From: Gaiellales bacterium
GTDB taxonomy: Bacteria; Actinomycetota; Thermoleophilia; Gaiellales; F1-60-MAGs149
Direction of reading: 5' to 3'
NCBI GenBank assembly: GCA_030831375.1
Contig: JAURLF010000221.1
Coordinates: forward strand, 1-13,948
DNA: 13,948 bases
Part shown: piece after piece, positions 5,702 through 12,415 of the stretch
Position numbering within the stretch: the first letter of the stretch is position 1
How the letters are laid out: every line of letters begins with the position of its first letter
Program-made: the position numbers and the translations under genes
The notes under the pieces: generated by a model
Told to the model about the DNA's origin: nothing
Databases searched by the model: none
Seen by the model: only the letters and a program-made list of their open reading frames with translations

Positions 5702-8026
5702 CTAGAGCTCGGTGCGCTCGACGGAGCGGGAGACGAACGCCTCGATGACGTCGCCCTCCTCGAGGTCGGAGTAGCCCTTGAGCACGATGCCGCACTCGAA
5801 GCCCTCCTTGACCTCCTTGACCTCGTCCTTGAGGTGGCGCAGCGACTCCAGCTCGCCCTCCCAGACGACGACGCCGGAGCGGAGCAGGCGCGCGCTCGAG
5901 CCGCGCTGGATCTGGCCGCTCGTGACCATGCAGCCGGCGATCGTGCCGACCTTGGAGGCCTTGAACAGCTGGCGCACCTCGGCGGTGCCGGTCACCTCCT
6001 CGACGATGTCGGGGGTGAGCATGCCGACGAGGGCCTTCTCGATGTCCTCGGTCAGCTGGTAGATGACCTTGTAGGTGCGGATGTCGACGCCCTCGCGCTC
6101 CGCGAGGGACTTGGCCTCCACGTTCGGGCGCACGTTGAAGCCGACGACGATCGCCTTCGAGGCGGCCGCGAGCATCACGTCCGACTCGGTGATGCCGCCG
6201 ACCCCGGTGTGGATCACGCGCACCGCGACCTCGTCGCTCTTGATCTTGTCGAGCTCGGAGACGGCGGCCTCGACGGAGCCCTGCACGTCGCCCTTGATGA
6301 CGAGGTTGAGGTCCCTGACGGCGCCGTCGGAGACCTGCTTGAAGAGGTCCTCGAGCGAGATCGACTTCTGGCTGCGGCGCGACAGCTCCTCGGCGCGCAG
6401 GCGCGCGGCACGGCGCTGCGCGTGGTGGCGCGCGTCGCGCTCGGAGTCGACGACGCGGCAGATCTCGCCGGCGGGCGGCGGCTTGTCGAAGCCGACGATC
6501 TCGACGGGCTCGGCGGGGCCGGCCGACTCGAGCTTGGTGCCGTGCTCGTCGAGCATCGCGCGCACCTTGCCCCACGCGTCGCCCGCGACGACGGCGTCGC
6601 CCGGCCGGAGCGTGCCGCGCTGCACGAGCATCGTGGCGACGGGGCCGCGGCCGACGTCGAGGCGCGACTCCACGATCGGGCCCGAGGCGGGCGCGTCGGG
6701 GTTCGCCTTCAGCTCGAGCACGTCGGCCTGCAGGAGCAGCAGCTCGAGCAGGCCGTCGAGGCCCTGCTTCTCCTTCGCGGAGATGTCGACGAAGACGGTG
6801 TCACCGCCCCAGTCCTCGGGCTGCAGGCCGTGCGTGACGAGGTCCTGTCGCGTCTTCTGCGGGTTCGCGCCGGGCTTGTCGATCTTGTTGACGGCGACGA
6901 CGATCGGCACCTCGGCGGCCTTCGCGTGGTCGATCGCCTCGATCGTCTGCGGCATCACGGAGTCGTCGGCGGCGACGACGAGCACCGCGACGTCGGTCAG
7001 CTTCGCCCCGCGGGCGCGCAGCGCGGTGAACGCCTCGTGGCCCGGCGTATCGAGGAAGGTGACCTGGCGGTCGCCGACGTCGACCTGGTAGGCGCCGATG
7101 TGCTGGGTGATGCCGCCGGCCTCGCCCTCCACCACGCTCGTCTCGCGGATCGCGTCGAGCAGCGTCGTCTTGCCGTGGTCGACGTGACCCATCACGGTGA
7201 TCACCGGGGCGCGCGGCTTGAGGGTCGCGGGATCGTCCTCGATGACGACGTCCTCGATCTCCTCCTCGGCGCTCTGGATCGTGACCGGGCGCTCGTACTC
7301 GGCGGCGATCAGCTCGATCGCCTCGTCGGTCAACGACTGCGTGATGGTCACGAACTCGCCGAGGCCCATCATCGTCTTGATGATCTCGGCCGTGGAGACG
7401 CCGAGCTTCTCCGCGTACTCCTTGACGGTGACGCCGGACGGCACGGTGACCGGGCCGGTCGGCCGGACGACCGGCTTCTCCTCGCGCGGCTCCTTCGATC
7501 GGTCGCCGCCGCGGGGCGCGCGCTCGCGCGGGCCGCGGGCGGCCTGCGAGTCGATCACGACGCGGCGCTTCTTGCCCTGCGGCACGCCGCGCTGCGGGCG
7601 GCTGCGCCCGAACGGCGCGGAGCCGGCGGTCGGCGGCGGAGGCGGCGCGAAGCCGCTGCCGCCGGACGTGCGCCGCGGCGGGCGGTCATCGGTGCGCGGC
7701 GGGCGGCTGTCGGTTCGCGGCTCGGCGGCGGGTGCGGGCTTCTCCTCGGCGGGCGGCGCGACGGGCTCGGGCTTGATCGCGTTCGGGTGCGCGGCGGCGG
7801 GGTCGACCGCGGCCGCGGCCGCCTTCTCCGCCGGCGCCTTCTTGGCCACGCCGGGCTTCTTCTTGACGGGCTTCTTCGGCTTGGAACCCGCGAGCGCGCG
7901 CGCCGCGGCGACCTCGTCGACCATGTCACGCTGGATCGGGACGCCCGCCTCGAAGAGAACGCGCGCGACCTCGTTGGGATCCAGGCCGCGCTCGCGCGCG
8001 ATCTCTACGATTCGCCGTTTCGCCAT
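5702..8026 (-). CDS. infB: translation initiation factor IF-2
   Basis: The 774-residue GTPase that places initiator fMet-tRNA on the 30S subunit and promotes subunit joining. Order of parts: IF2_N-type helical module (about 2-46), a low-complexity Pro/Ala/Lys/Arg linker (about 48-195), a second IF2_N-like module (about 199-246), the G domain with G1 GHVDHGKT (280-287), G2 GGITQ (304-308), G3 DTPG (326-329), G4 NKID (380-383) and G5 SAK (416-418), then domains II, III (around 575-660) and IV to the end. All nucleotide-binding motifs are intact. The ATG at 8026 follows the ylxR stop by 12 nt, with an AGGA element 10 nt upstream. Its place behind rimP-nusA-ylxR is the standard bacterial order. 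Its frame is read in the same codon register as nusA and ylxR, which contributes to the very long open frame on the opposite strand. Confidence 0.99.
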   Translation of the reverse strand: MAKRRIVEIARERGLDPNEVARVLFEAGVPIQRDMVDEVAAARALAGSKPKKPVKKKPGVAKKAPAEKAAAAAVDPAAAHPNAIKPEPVAPPAEEKPAPAAEPRTDSRPPRTDDRPPRRTSGGSGFAPPPPPTAGSAPFGRSRPQRGVPQGKKRRVVIDSQAARGPRERAPRGGDRSKEPREEKPVVRPTGPVTVPSGVTVKEYAEKLGVSTAEIIKTMMGLGEFVTITQSLTDEAIELIAAEYERPVTIQSAEEEIEDVVIEDDPATLKPRAPVITVMGHVDHGKTTLLDAIRETSVVEGEAGGITQHIGAYQVDVGDRQVTFLDTPGHEAFTALRARGAKLTDVAVLVVAADDSVMPQTIEAIDHAKAAEVPIVVAVNKIDKPGANPQKTRQDLVTHGLQPEDWGGDTVFVDISAKEKQGLDGLLELLLLQADVLELKANPDAPASGPIVESRLDVGRGPVATMLVQRGTLRPGDAVVAGDAWGKVRAMLDEHGTKLESAGPAEPVEIVGFDKPPPAGEICRVVDSERDARHHAQRRAARLRAEELSRRSQKSISLEDLFKQVSDGAVRDLNLVIKGDVQGSVEAAVSELDKIKSDEVAVRVIHTGVGGITESDVMLAAASKAIVVGFNVRPNVEAKSLAEREGVDIRTYKVIYQLTEDIEKALVGMLTPDIVEEVTGTAEVRQLFKASKVGTIAGCMVTSGQIQRGSSARLLRSGVVVWEGELESLRHLKDEVKEVKEGFECGIVLKGYSDLEEGDVIEAFVSRSVERTEL

Positions 8027-8038
8027 CAGCCGCGGATC

Positions 8039-8311
8039 CTAGCAATCGGGAGGGTTCGGCCCTCCCGCCAGCGCTGTGACGACGCGCGCCTCGAGGTCGT
8101 CCGGCAGGGGCGCGTCGGAGCGCAGGGCGCGGCCGATCGCACGCCGCTCCACAGCCCGGCGGACGCACGCGGCGTCCGGGCAGAGGTACGTGCCGCGGCC
8201 GCCGCGGAGGCCGACCTCGACCGTGCCGGACGGCCCGACCGCGAGCCGCACGAGGCGGCTCCGGGGTCGGCGTCTCCCGCAGCCCGAGCAGGTCCGCTCC
8301 GGCTCGGACAT
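8039..8311 (-). CDS. ylxR: YlxR (DUF448) family nucleic-acid-binding protein
   Basis: A 90-residue basic protein between nusA and infB, the conserved place of the YlxR family. It shows the family's R-x-C-x2-C start (C8, C11), the GRGTYLCPD motif (38-46; usual form GRGAYxC) and a second cysteine pair C44 and C49, then an arginine-rich helix (RRAVERRAIGRALR). The four cysteines could bind a metal. Family members are small RNA-binding-fold proteins; reported roles differ between organisms (RNase P-linked or nucleoid-associated), so the exact function here is open. The start ATG lies 6 nt after the nusA stop and the next gene starts 12 nt downstream, so it is an internal operon gene. Confidence 0.93.
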   Translation of the reverse strand: MSEPERTCSGCGRRRPRSRLVRLAVGPSGTVEVGLRGGRGTYLCPDAACVRRAVERRAIGRALRSDAPLPDDLEARVVTALAGGPNPPDC

Positions 8312-8317
8312 GCGGGA

Positions 8318-9862
8318 CTAGTCGTCCTCGTCCTCGGCGTCGGCGTCGCCCTCGGCGTCCTCTACGGCCTCAGCGACCTCTTCGGCGGCCCCTTCGGCCT
8401 CCTCCTCGGCCTCCTCGGCGACCTCCTCGACGGCGGCCTCGATCTCGGCCTCCTCGACGTCGGCCGCGAGCTCCGCCTCGGCGTCCTCGGCGGGCTCCTC
8501 GCGGGGCGGCAGCGCGACCGTCGGCGGGCCGAGCTCGTCGCCGTCGATCGTGACGACGTCCTGCGGGCCGACGAGCCGCTCGTAGCGGCGCACGACGATG
8601 CCGTTGATGGAGAGGCGGCCCTCCTTGAGGATGCCCTTCATCGTGCGCTCGTCGTAGCCGCGGGCCTCGAGGTAGCGGGCGACGGTGTCCGCGCCGGCGT
8701 ACTCCTCATCGCCCTCCATCGCGAACTCCGTCTCCGACTTGATATCGATGCGCCAGCCGGTGAGCTTGGCGGCGAGGCGCGCGTTCTGGCCCTCGCGGCC
8801 GATCGCGAGCGACAGCTGGTCGTCGGGGACGATCACGGTGGCCTGCATGCTGTCGTCGTCGACGAGCACCTCGCGGACGCGCGCCGGGGCCAGGGCCTTC
8901 GCGATGAAGCGAGCCGGCTCGTCGTTCCACGGGATGATGTCGATCTTCTCACCGCGCAGCTCGCCGACGACCATGCGCACGCGCGAGCCGCGCGGACCGA
9001 CGCAGGCGCCGACGGGGTCGACGCCCTGGACCTTCGACTCGACGGCGATCTTCGCGCGGTAGCCGGCCTCGCGGGCTACCTGGCGGATCTCGACGAGGCC
9101 GTCGGCGATCTCCGGCACCTCGAGCGTGAACATCTCGCGGATCATCTCCTCGGAGCGCCGCGACAGCACGATCTGCGGGCCGCGCGTGCCGTTGCGCACT
9201 TCGATGATCACGGCCTTGATGCGGGCGCCGTGCTCGTAGCGCTCACCCGGGACCTGCTCGGAGCCCGGCAGGAGCGCCTCGACGCGACCGAGGTCGACGA
9301 GGCAGTAGCGGTTGTCCGCCTGCTGGACAATGCCGGTGACGACGTCGCCGACGCGGTCCTGGTACTCGTCGAACATCATGTCGCGCTCGATCTCGCGGAT
9401 GCGCTGCAGCACGACCTGCTTCGCGGTCTGCGCGGCGATGCGGCCGAAGTTCTTCGGCGTCGCGTCGTACTCGTGGATGCCGTGCTGCGCGAGCTGGTCC
9501 CACTGGATGATCGGCTCGGGCTCGTTGTCCGGCAGCGCCTCGTCGCGGTCCGCGCGGATGTAGAACGCGGGGCGCTCCTTGCGGGGCCGCTCCGGCTCGG
9601 CGGGCAGCTCGCTCATCTCGGGCGGCAGCGGGTACTCGAGCAGGCCGAGGCCCTCGAGCGTCTCATCGTCCGCGTCGATCTGCATGACGCGGAAGTCGCC
9701 CGTCTCGCGGTCGATCTGCACGCGGGCGTGCTTGCCCTGCGCCTCGGGGGTCTTGCGGTAGGCGGCGCCGAGCGCCTCCTCGAGGGCCACGAGCAGCATC
9801 TCGGCGTCGATCGACTTCTGCAGCTCGAGCTCGCGGACCGCGTCCAGGATCTCCTTGCTCAT
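8318..9862 (-). CDS. nusA: transcription termination/antitermination factor NusA with S4-like module and acidic tail
   Basis: A 514-residue RNA polymerase-associated factor for pausing, termination and antitermination. Order: N-terminal RNAP-binding domain (about 1-165, including FGRIAAQTAKQV at 139-150) interrupted by a Pro/Glu-rich insertion around 66-120; S1 domain (about 168-235, GDVVTGIV); KH1 (about 240-310, GVDPVGACVGPRGSRV); KH2 (about 315-378, AIGREGQNARLAAKLTGW). After KH2 there is an extra module at about 391-442 (RYLEARGYDERTMKGILKEG followed by LSINGIVVRRYERL and a GPQDVVTIDG end) that resembles an S4 RNA-binding domain, then a strongly acidic Glu/Ala/Asp tail (455-514). This tail region does not resemble the tandem acidic repeats of E. 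coli NusA. The ATG at 9862 overlaps the rimP stop (ATGA), supporting both the start and coupling. Autoregulation of the operon is plausible given the leader hairpin ahead of rimP. Confidence 0.98.
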   Translation of the reverse strand: MSKEILDAVRELELQKSIDAEMLLVALEEALGAAYRKTPEAQGKHARVQIDRETGDFRVMQIDADDETLEGLGLLEYPLPPEMSELPAEPERPRKERPAFYIRADRDEALPDNEPEPIIQWDQLAQHGIHEYDATPKNFGRIAAQTAKQVVLQRIREIERDMMFDEYQDRVGDVVTGIVQQADNRYCLVDLGRVEALLPGSEQVPGERYEHGARIKAVIIEVRNGTRGPQIVLSRRSEEMIREMFTLEVPEIADGLVEIRQVAREAGYRAKIAVESKVQGVDPVGACVGPRGSRVRMVVGELRGEKIDIIPWNDEPARFIAKALAPARVREVLVDDDSMQATVIVPDDQLSLAIGREGQNARLAAKLTGWRIDIKSETEFAMEGDEEYAGADTVARYLEARGYDERTMKGILKEGRLSINGIVVRRYERLVGPQDVVTIDGDELGPPTVALPPREEPAEDAEAELAADVEEAEIEAAVEEVAEEAEEEAEGAAEEVAEAVEDAEGDADAEDEDD

Positions 9863-10302
9863 CGCGCGTTCACCAGCTTCCACGTGAGGGTTGTCTTCTT
9901 GATGTCGGCGTACGGCAGCTCGTGCCGGGCGCCGTCGCTCTCCAGCGTGCAGCCCGCCTCGTCGGCGGCGCGGATCACGCCCGTCAGGGCGTCGCGGCCG
10001 TCCACGGGGCGGCGCAGGACCATCTGGCACTCGCGCCCGATCGAGCGCGCGTAGTGGTCCGGCCGGGCGAGGCTGCGGTCGAGGCCGGGCGACGAGACCT
10101 CGAGCGCCCACTCCTCGCGCAGGGGCGCGAGCAGGTGCGTGACCTCCTCGCAGAGGTCGAGGGAGACGCCGCCCTCCACGTCGATCATCACGCGAAGGGC
10201 GCCGTGGCCGGGGTCGGCCGTCACGTCCCACACGTAGATGTCCGGGCGCGCGGCGTGGACGAGCTCCTCGACGGTCGCCTGGATGTCGGTCGCGTCGCCC
10301 AT
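9859..10302 (-). CDS. rimP: ribosome maturation factor RimP
   Basis: A 147-residue 30S subunit assembly factor. The diagnostic EVSSPGLDR motif is at 68-76, preceded by the alpha/beta N-terminal domain (LRVMIDVEGGVSLDLCEEVTH, in two parts at 36-56) and followed by an SH3-like C-terminal domain with the typical ending LPYADIKKTTL. Length and position, directly before nusA, are as usual. The ATG at 10302 is preceded by GGAGG at 10307-10311, a short 4-nt spacing but a clear ribosome binding site. The stop overlaps the nusA start by 4 nt. It is the first gene of the leftward operon; a hairpin with a T tract lies about 30 nt upstream of its start. Confidence 0.97.
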   Translation of the reverse strand: MGDATDIQATVEELVHAARPDIYVWDVTADPGHGALRVMIDVEGGVSLDLCEEVTHLLAPLREEWALEVSSPGLDRSLARPDHYARSIGRECQMVLRRPVDGRDALTGVIRAADEAGCTLESDGARHELPYADIKKTTLTWKLVNAR

Positions 10303-10331
10303 GTCGCCTCCGTCCGTCTGCGCGGGTCCAC

Positions 10332-10354
10332 AAAAAAACGGGCTCGCGGCCCGT
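10332..10354 (-). terminator. intrinsic terminator-like hairpin before rimP
   Basis: Read on the minus strand, ACGGGC and GCCCGT form a perfect 6-bp stem around the loop CGCGA, followed at once by T residues (the plus strand shows seven A at 10332-10338). It is the only T/A homopolymer of this kind in a very GC-rich window. It could end dtd transcription (its stop is 67 nt upstream) or attenuate the rimP-nusA-infB operon, because a promoter-like box lies just upstream of it. Confidence 0.75.
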
Positions 10355-10389
10355 CTCGGCCGAGCGCATCACCGCCGCGCTCGTGCCGA

Positions 10390-10398
10390 AGGCTACCA
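10390..10398 (-). promoter_or_regulatory. candidate extended -10 promoter of the rimP-nusA-infB operon
   Basis: On the minus strand the sequence reads TGGTAGCCT, an extended TGn form in front of a TANNNT -10 box. It would start transcription near 10383, giving a leader of about 80 nt that contains the terminator-like hairpin and the GGAGG site of rimP. There is no recognisable -35 hexamer at the right distance (CCACCG there). Pattern-based inference. Confidence 0.4.
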
Positions 10399-10421
10399 GA
10401 ACCCGAGCGGCGCGGTGGCGC

Positions 10422-10865
10422 TCAGGGCTGCACGTCGAGGACGATCGTGACGGGCCCGTCGTTGACGAGCTCGACCTGCATGTGGGCGCCGAAGCGGCCG
10501 CCGGCCGTCGCGAGCCCGAGCGCGTCGAGGCGCGTCCGGTAGCGCTCCACGAGCGGGGCGGCGAGGTCGGGCGCAGCCGCGTCGGTGAAGGAGGGCCGGG
10601 TTCCCTTGCGGGTGTCGGCGAGCAGCGTGAACTGGCTGACCACGAGGACGGCGCCGCCCGCGTCGGCGACGGAGCGGTCGAAGCGCCCGTCCGCATCGGG
10701 GAAGACCCGCATTGCGGCCGTCTTGTCGGCGGCGCGCTCGGCGGTGGCCGCGTCGTCGCCCGCCGCGACGCCGACGAGGGCGAGCAGGCCGGCCCCGATC
10801 GCGCCGACGACCTCGCCGTCGACGGCGACGGAGGCCGACCGGACCCGCTGCAGGACGACGCGCAT
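10422..10865 (-). CDS. dtd: D-aminoacyl-tRNA deacylase (DTD)
   Basis: A 147-residue cytosolic proofreading enzyme that removes D-amino acids (and glycine) mischarged on tRNA. The family signatures are all visible: MRVVLQRV start, SQFTLLADTRKGTRPSF (77-93, the SQxTLxA motif plus GxRPSF) and GGRFGAHMQVELVNDGPVT (122-140), whose GP (137-138) corresponds to the Gly-Pro motif that enforces chirality across the dimer. Length is as usual. The ATG at 10865 is chosen because it gives the canonical MRVVLQRV N-terminus and because TACGAA stands exactly 7 nt before it, a leaderless arrangement; an upstream in-frame ATG at 10964 would add a low-complexity Pro/Arg leader overlapping the divergent promoter. 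It is same-strand with rimP but separated from it by 119 nt containing a terminator and a candidate promoter. Confidence 0.96.
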   Translation of the reverse strand: MRVVLQRVRSASVAVDGEVVGAIGAGLLALVGVAAGDDAATAERAADKTAAMRVFPDADGRFDRSVADAGGAVLVVSQFTLLADTRKGTRPSFTDAAAPDLAAPLVERYRTRLDALGLATAGGRFGAHMQVELVNDGPVTIVLDVQP

Positions 10866-10871
10866 GCGGGG

Positions 10872-10877
10872 TTCGTA
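10872..10877 (-). promoter_or_regulatory. candidate -10 box of dtd (leaderless)
   Basis: On the minus strand TGGTACGAA: a TGn extension followed by TACGAA, ending 7 nt before the dtd ATG so that the predicted transcript begins at the start codon. The final A departs from TANNNT. No Shine-Dalgarno is present, consistent with a leaderless start. Confidence 0.4.
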
Positions 10878-10886
10878 CCAGACCGT

Positions 10887-10905
10887 GCCGGCGGCAGCCG
10901 CCGGC
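10887..10905. repeat. 19-bp palindrome between the dtd and decarboxylase promoters
   Basis: GCCGGCGGC and GCCGCCGGC are perfect 9-bp inverted arms around a single A at 10896. It lies between the two divergent -10 candidates (10872-10877 and 10911-10916), where both -35 regions would be, so it is a candidate shared operator. GC-only palindromes arise easily in this composition. Confidence 0.45.
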
Positions 10906-10929
10906 TCCGGTAGGCTCCGCCGCGGAGCC
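10903..10929. repeat. three GGCTCCG heptamers in 10-bp phase
   Basis: GGCTCCG occurs at 10903-10909 and 10913-10919 in direct orientation and as its reverse complement CGGAGCC at 10923-10929, each start 10 bp after the last. The second and third form a 7-bp hairpin with a 3-nt loop. The set overlaps the -10 candidate of the decarboxylase gene. Confidence 0.45.
10911..10916 (+). promoter_or_regulatory. candidate -10 box of the PLP decarboxylase gene
   Basis: TAGGCT fits TANNNT and predicts a start near 10923 and a leader of about 65 nt that includes the gene's ribosome binding site GGGAGG (10975-10980). It faces the dtd box on the other strand, 33 nt away. Confidence 0.35.
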
Positions 10930-10987
10930 CTGCCCGCGTACGGAGGCGGTCTGGGCGGCTCCACGCGACCCCGCGGGAGGCCCGTCG

Positions 10988-12415
10988 ATGACCGACACGC
11001 CCCTGTACGACGCCTACCGGCGCTTCCTCGAGGACCCGGCCACGCCGTTCACGGTTCCGGGTCACAAGCGCAACCCCGAACTCGTCGACGAGCTGCTCGC
11101 GCTCGACCTGCCCCTGTACGGCGCCGTCGAGGCGCTCGACGGCTCGACCGGCATCCTGGCCCGCGCCGAGCGCCTCGTCGGCGAGCTGTGGGGCGCCGAC
11201 TGGTGCGGCTTCTCCGTGCAGGGCTCGTCGCACGGCAACATGGCGATCGCCCTGACCCTGGCCACGCCGGGCGACAAGGTGGTGGTGGCCCGCACGCTGC
11301 ACAAGTCGCTCTTCTTCGGCCTCGTCCTCGCCGGCCTCGAGCCGGTCTGGGTGCGCCCCGACATCGATGCCGAGACGGGCCTGACAGCAGGGATGCCCGT
11401 CGAGCGGGTCGAGGCCGCGCTCGCGGCGCACCCCGATGCGAAGGCGGTGCTGCTGGTCGAGCCGAGCTACGTCGGCGGCGTCTCCGACGTCGCCGCGCAC
11501 GCGCGGGCGGCGCACGCGCACGGCGTCCCGCTGGCCGTCGACGCGGCCTGGGGCGCGCACCTCGGCTTCCACCCGCTGCTGCCGCCGCACGCGCTGCAGG
11601 CCGGCGCCGACGTCCTCGTCACGAGCGTGCACAAGCACATCACCGGCTTCACACAGTCGTCGATGGTGCTCGCGCAGCGCGAGCGGATCGACCTCGAGCG
11701 CCTGGAGGCCGCCTTCGAGGGCCTGCACACGACCAGCCCCTCGGGCGGGATTATGGCCTCGATCGACCGCGCCCGCGCGCTGCTGCAGGAGCGGGGCGCC
11801 GAGCTGCTCGGCGTCGCGATCGACGAGGCCGAGCGGGCGCGCGAGCGCTTCCGCCAGGTCGAGGGCCTCGGCGTCGTCGGGGCGGAGATCGCGGGGCGCA
11901 GCCCGGCGCTCCTCATGCACGATCCGACGAAGATCGTGCTCACGCTGGCCGGGACGGGCGCGGACGGGATCGCCGTCGCCGACGTCCTCGAGCGGCGCGG
12001 GATCACCCTCGAGTTCGCGGACCGCGACACGTTCTGCCCGGTGATCACCCTCGGCGACACGCCAGGGACGATCGCCCGCATGACGGACGAGATCATCCGC
12101 GCGGTCGAGGAGCACCGCGGCGAGCCGCGCGCGCTGGTGCCCCTGACGGCGTGGACGGTCGACCCGGTCACGGCGATGCTGCCGCGCGACGCCTTCTTCG
12201 CCGACCACGAGCGGGTGCCGGCGGCGCAGGCCGTGGGCCGGATCGCGGCCGAGTCGGTCGTGCCGTACCCGCCGGGGATCCCCGCGCTCGCCCCCGGCGA
12301 GGTCGTGCAGGCGTCGGTCGTAGAGGCGCTGCAGGCGGAGGCGGCCGCGGGCACGAGCATCCGCTACTGCGGCGACCCGACGCTGGAGACGATCCTGGTG
12401 GTGCGCGAGCCCTAG
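10988..12415 (+). CDS. PLP-dependent Orn/Lys/Arg decarboxylase family protein (short type)
   Basis: A 475-residue fold-type I PLP enzyme of the ornithine/lysine/arginine decarboxylase family, probably removing CO2 from a basic amino acid to make a polyamine precursor or diamine. Evidence: VPGHKRN (23-29, family PGHK), GSSHGNMA (79-86, phosphate-binding region), HKS (105-107), VDAAWGAH (184-191, with D185 for the pyridine nitrogen), SVHKHITGFTQSS (213-225) with K216 as the Schiff-base lysine, and VPYPPGIP (425-432) with PGE following, a signature of the C-terminal part. The length matches the Bacillus SpeA/YaaO-like class, not the ~700-residue enterobacterial enzymes with a wing domain. The substrate cannot be told; several named motifs deviate (DAAW for DEAH), so another amino acid or an aminotransferase-like role remains possible. 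The ATG follows GGGAGG by 7 nt. It is transcribed divergently from dtd and its stop shares CTAG with the facing methyltransferase gene. Confidence 0.88.
   Translation: MTDTPLYDAYRRFLEDPATPFTVPGHKRNPELVDELLALDLPLYGAVEALDGSTGILARAERLVGELWGADWCGFSVQGSSHGNMAIALTLATPGDKVVVARTLHKSLFFGLVLAGLEPVWVRPDIDAETGLTAGMPVERVEAALAAHPDAKAVLLVEPSYVGGVSDVAAHARAAHAHGVPLAVDAAWGAHLGFHPLLPPHALQAGADVLVTSVHKHITGFTQSSMVLAQRERIDLERLEAAFEGLHTTSPSGGIMASIDRARALLQERGAELLGVAIDEAERARERFRQVEGLGVVGAEIAGRSPALLMHDPTKIVLTLAGTGADGIAVADVLERRGITLEFADRDTFCPVITLGDTPGTIARMTDEIIRAVEEHRGEPRALVPLTAWTVDPVTAMLPRDAFFADHERVPAAQAVGRIAAESVVPYPPGIPALAPGEVVQASVVEALQAEAAAGTSIRYCGDPTLETILVVREP

Noticed and set aside
8321..8470. GCCTCCTCGG-like tandem repeats in the 3' end of nusA.
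   Set aside because: They are irregular and explained by Glu/Ala-rich coding; not a true tandem or mobile repeat.
5834..10054. A 4.2-kb open frame on the plus strand, antisense to infB, ylxR and nusA.
   Set aside because: It is in codon register with those three minus-strand genes. Antisense stops would need TTA, CTA or TCA sense codons, which are nearly absent at this G+C. The translation is low-complexity (Arg/Gly/Ala/Asp/Val-rich) with no motif.
9863..12208. Upstream extension of the nusA frame on the minus strand, open for 2.3 kb.
   Set aside because: It crosses rimP, dtd and the decarboxylase in other frames and has no domain. The ATGA overlap with rimP and the MSKEILDAVRELE start fix nusA at 9862.
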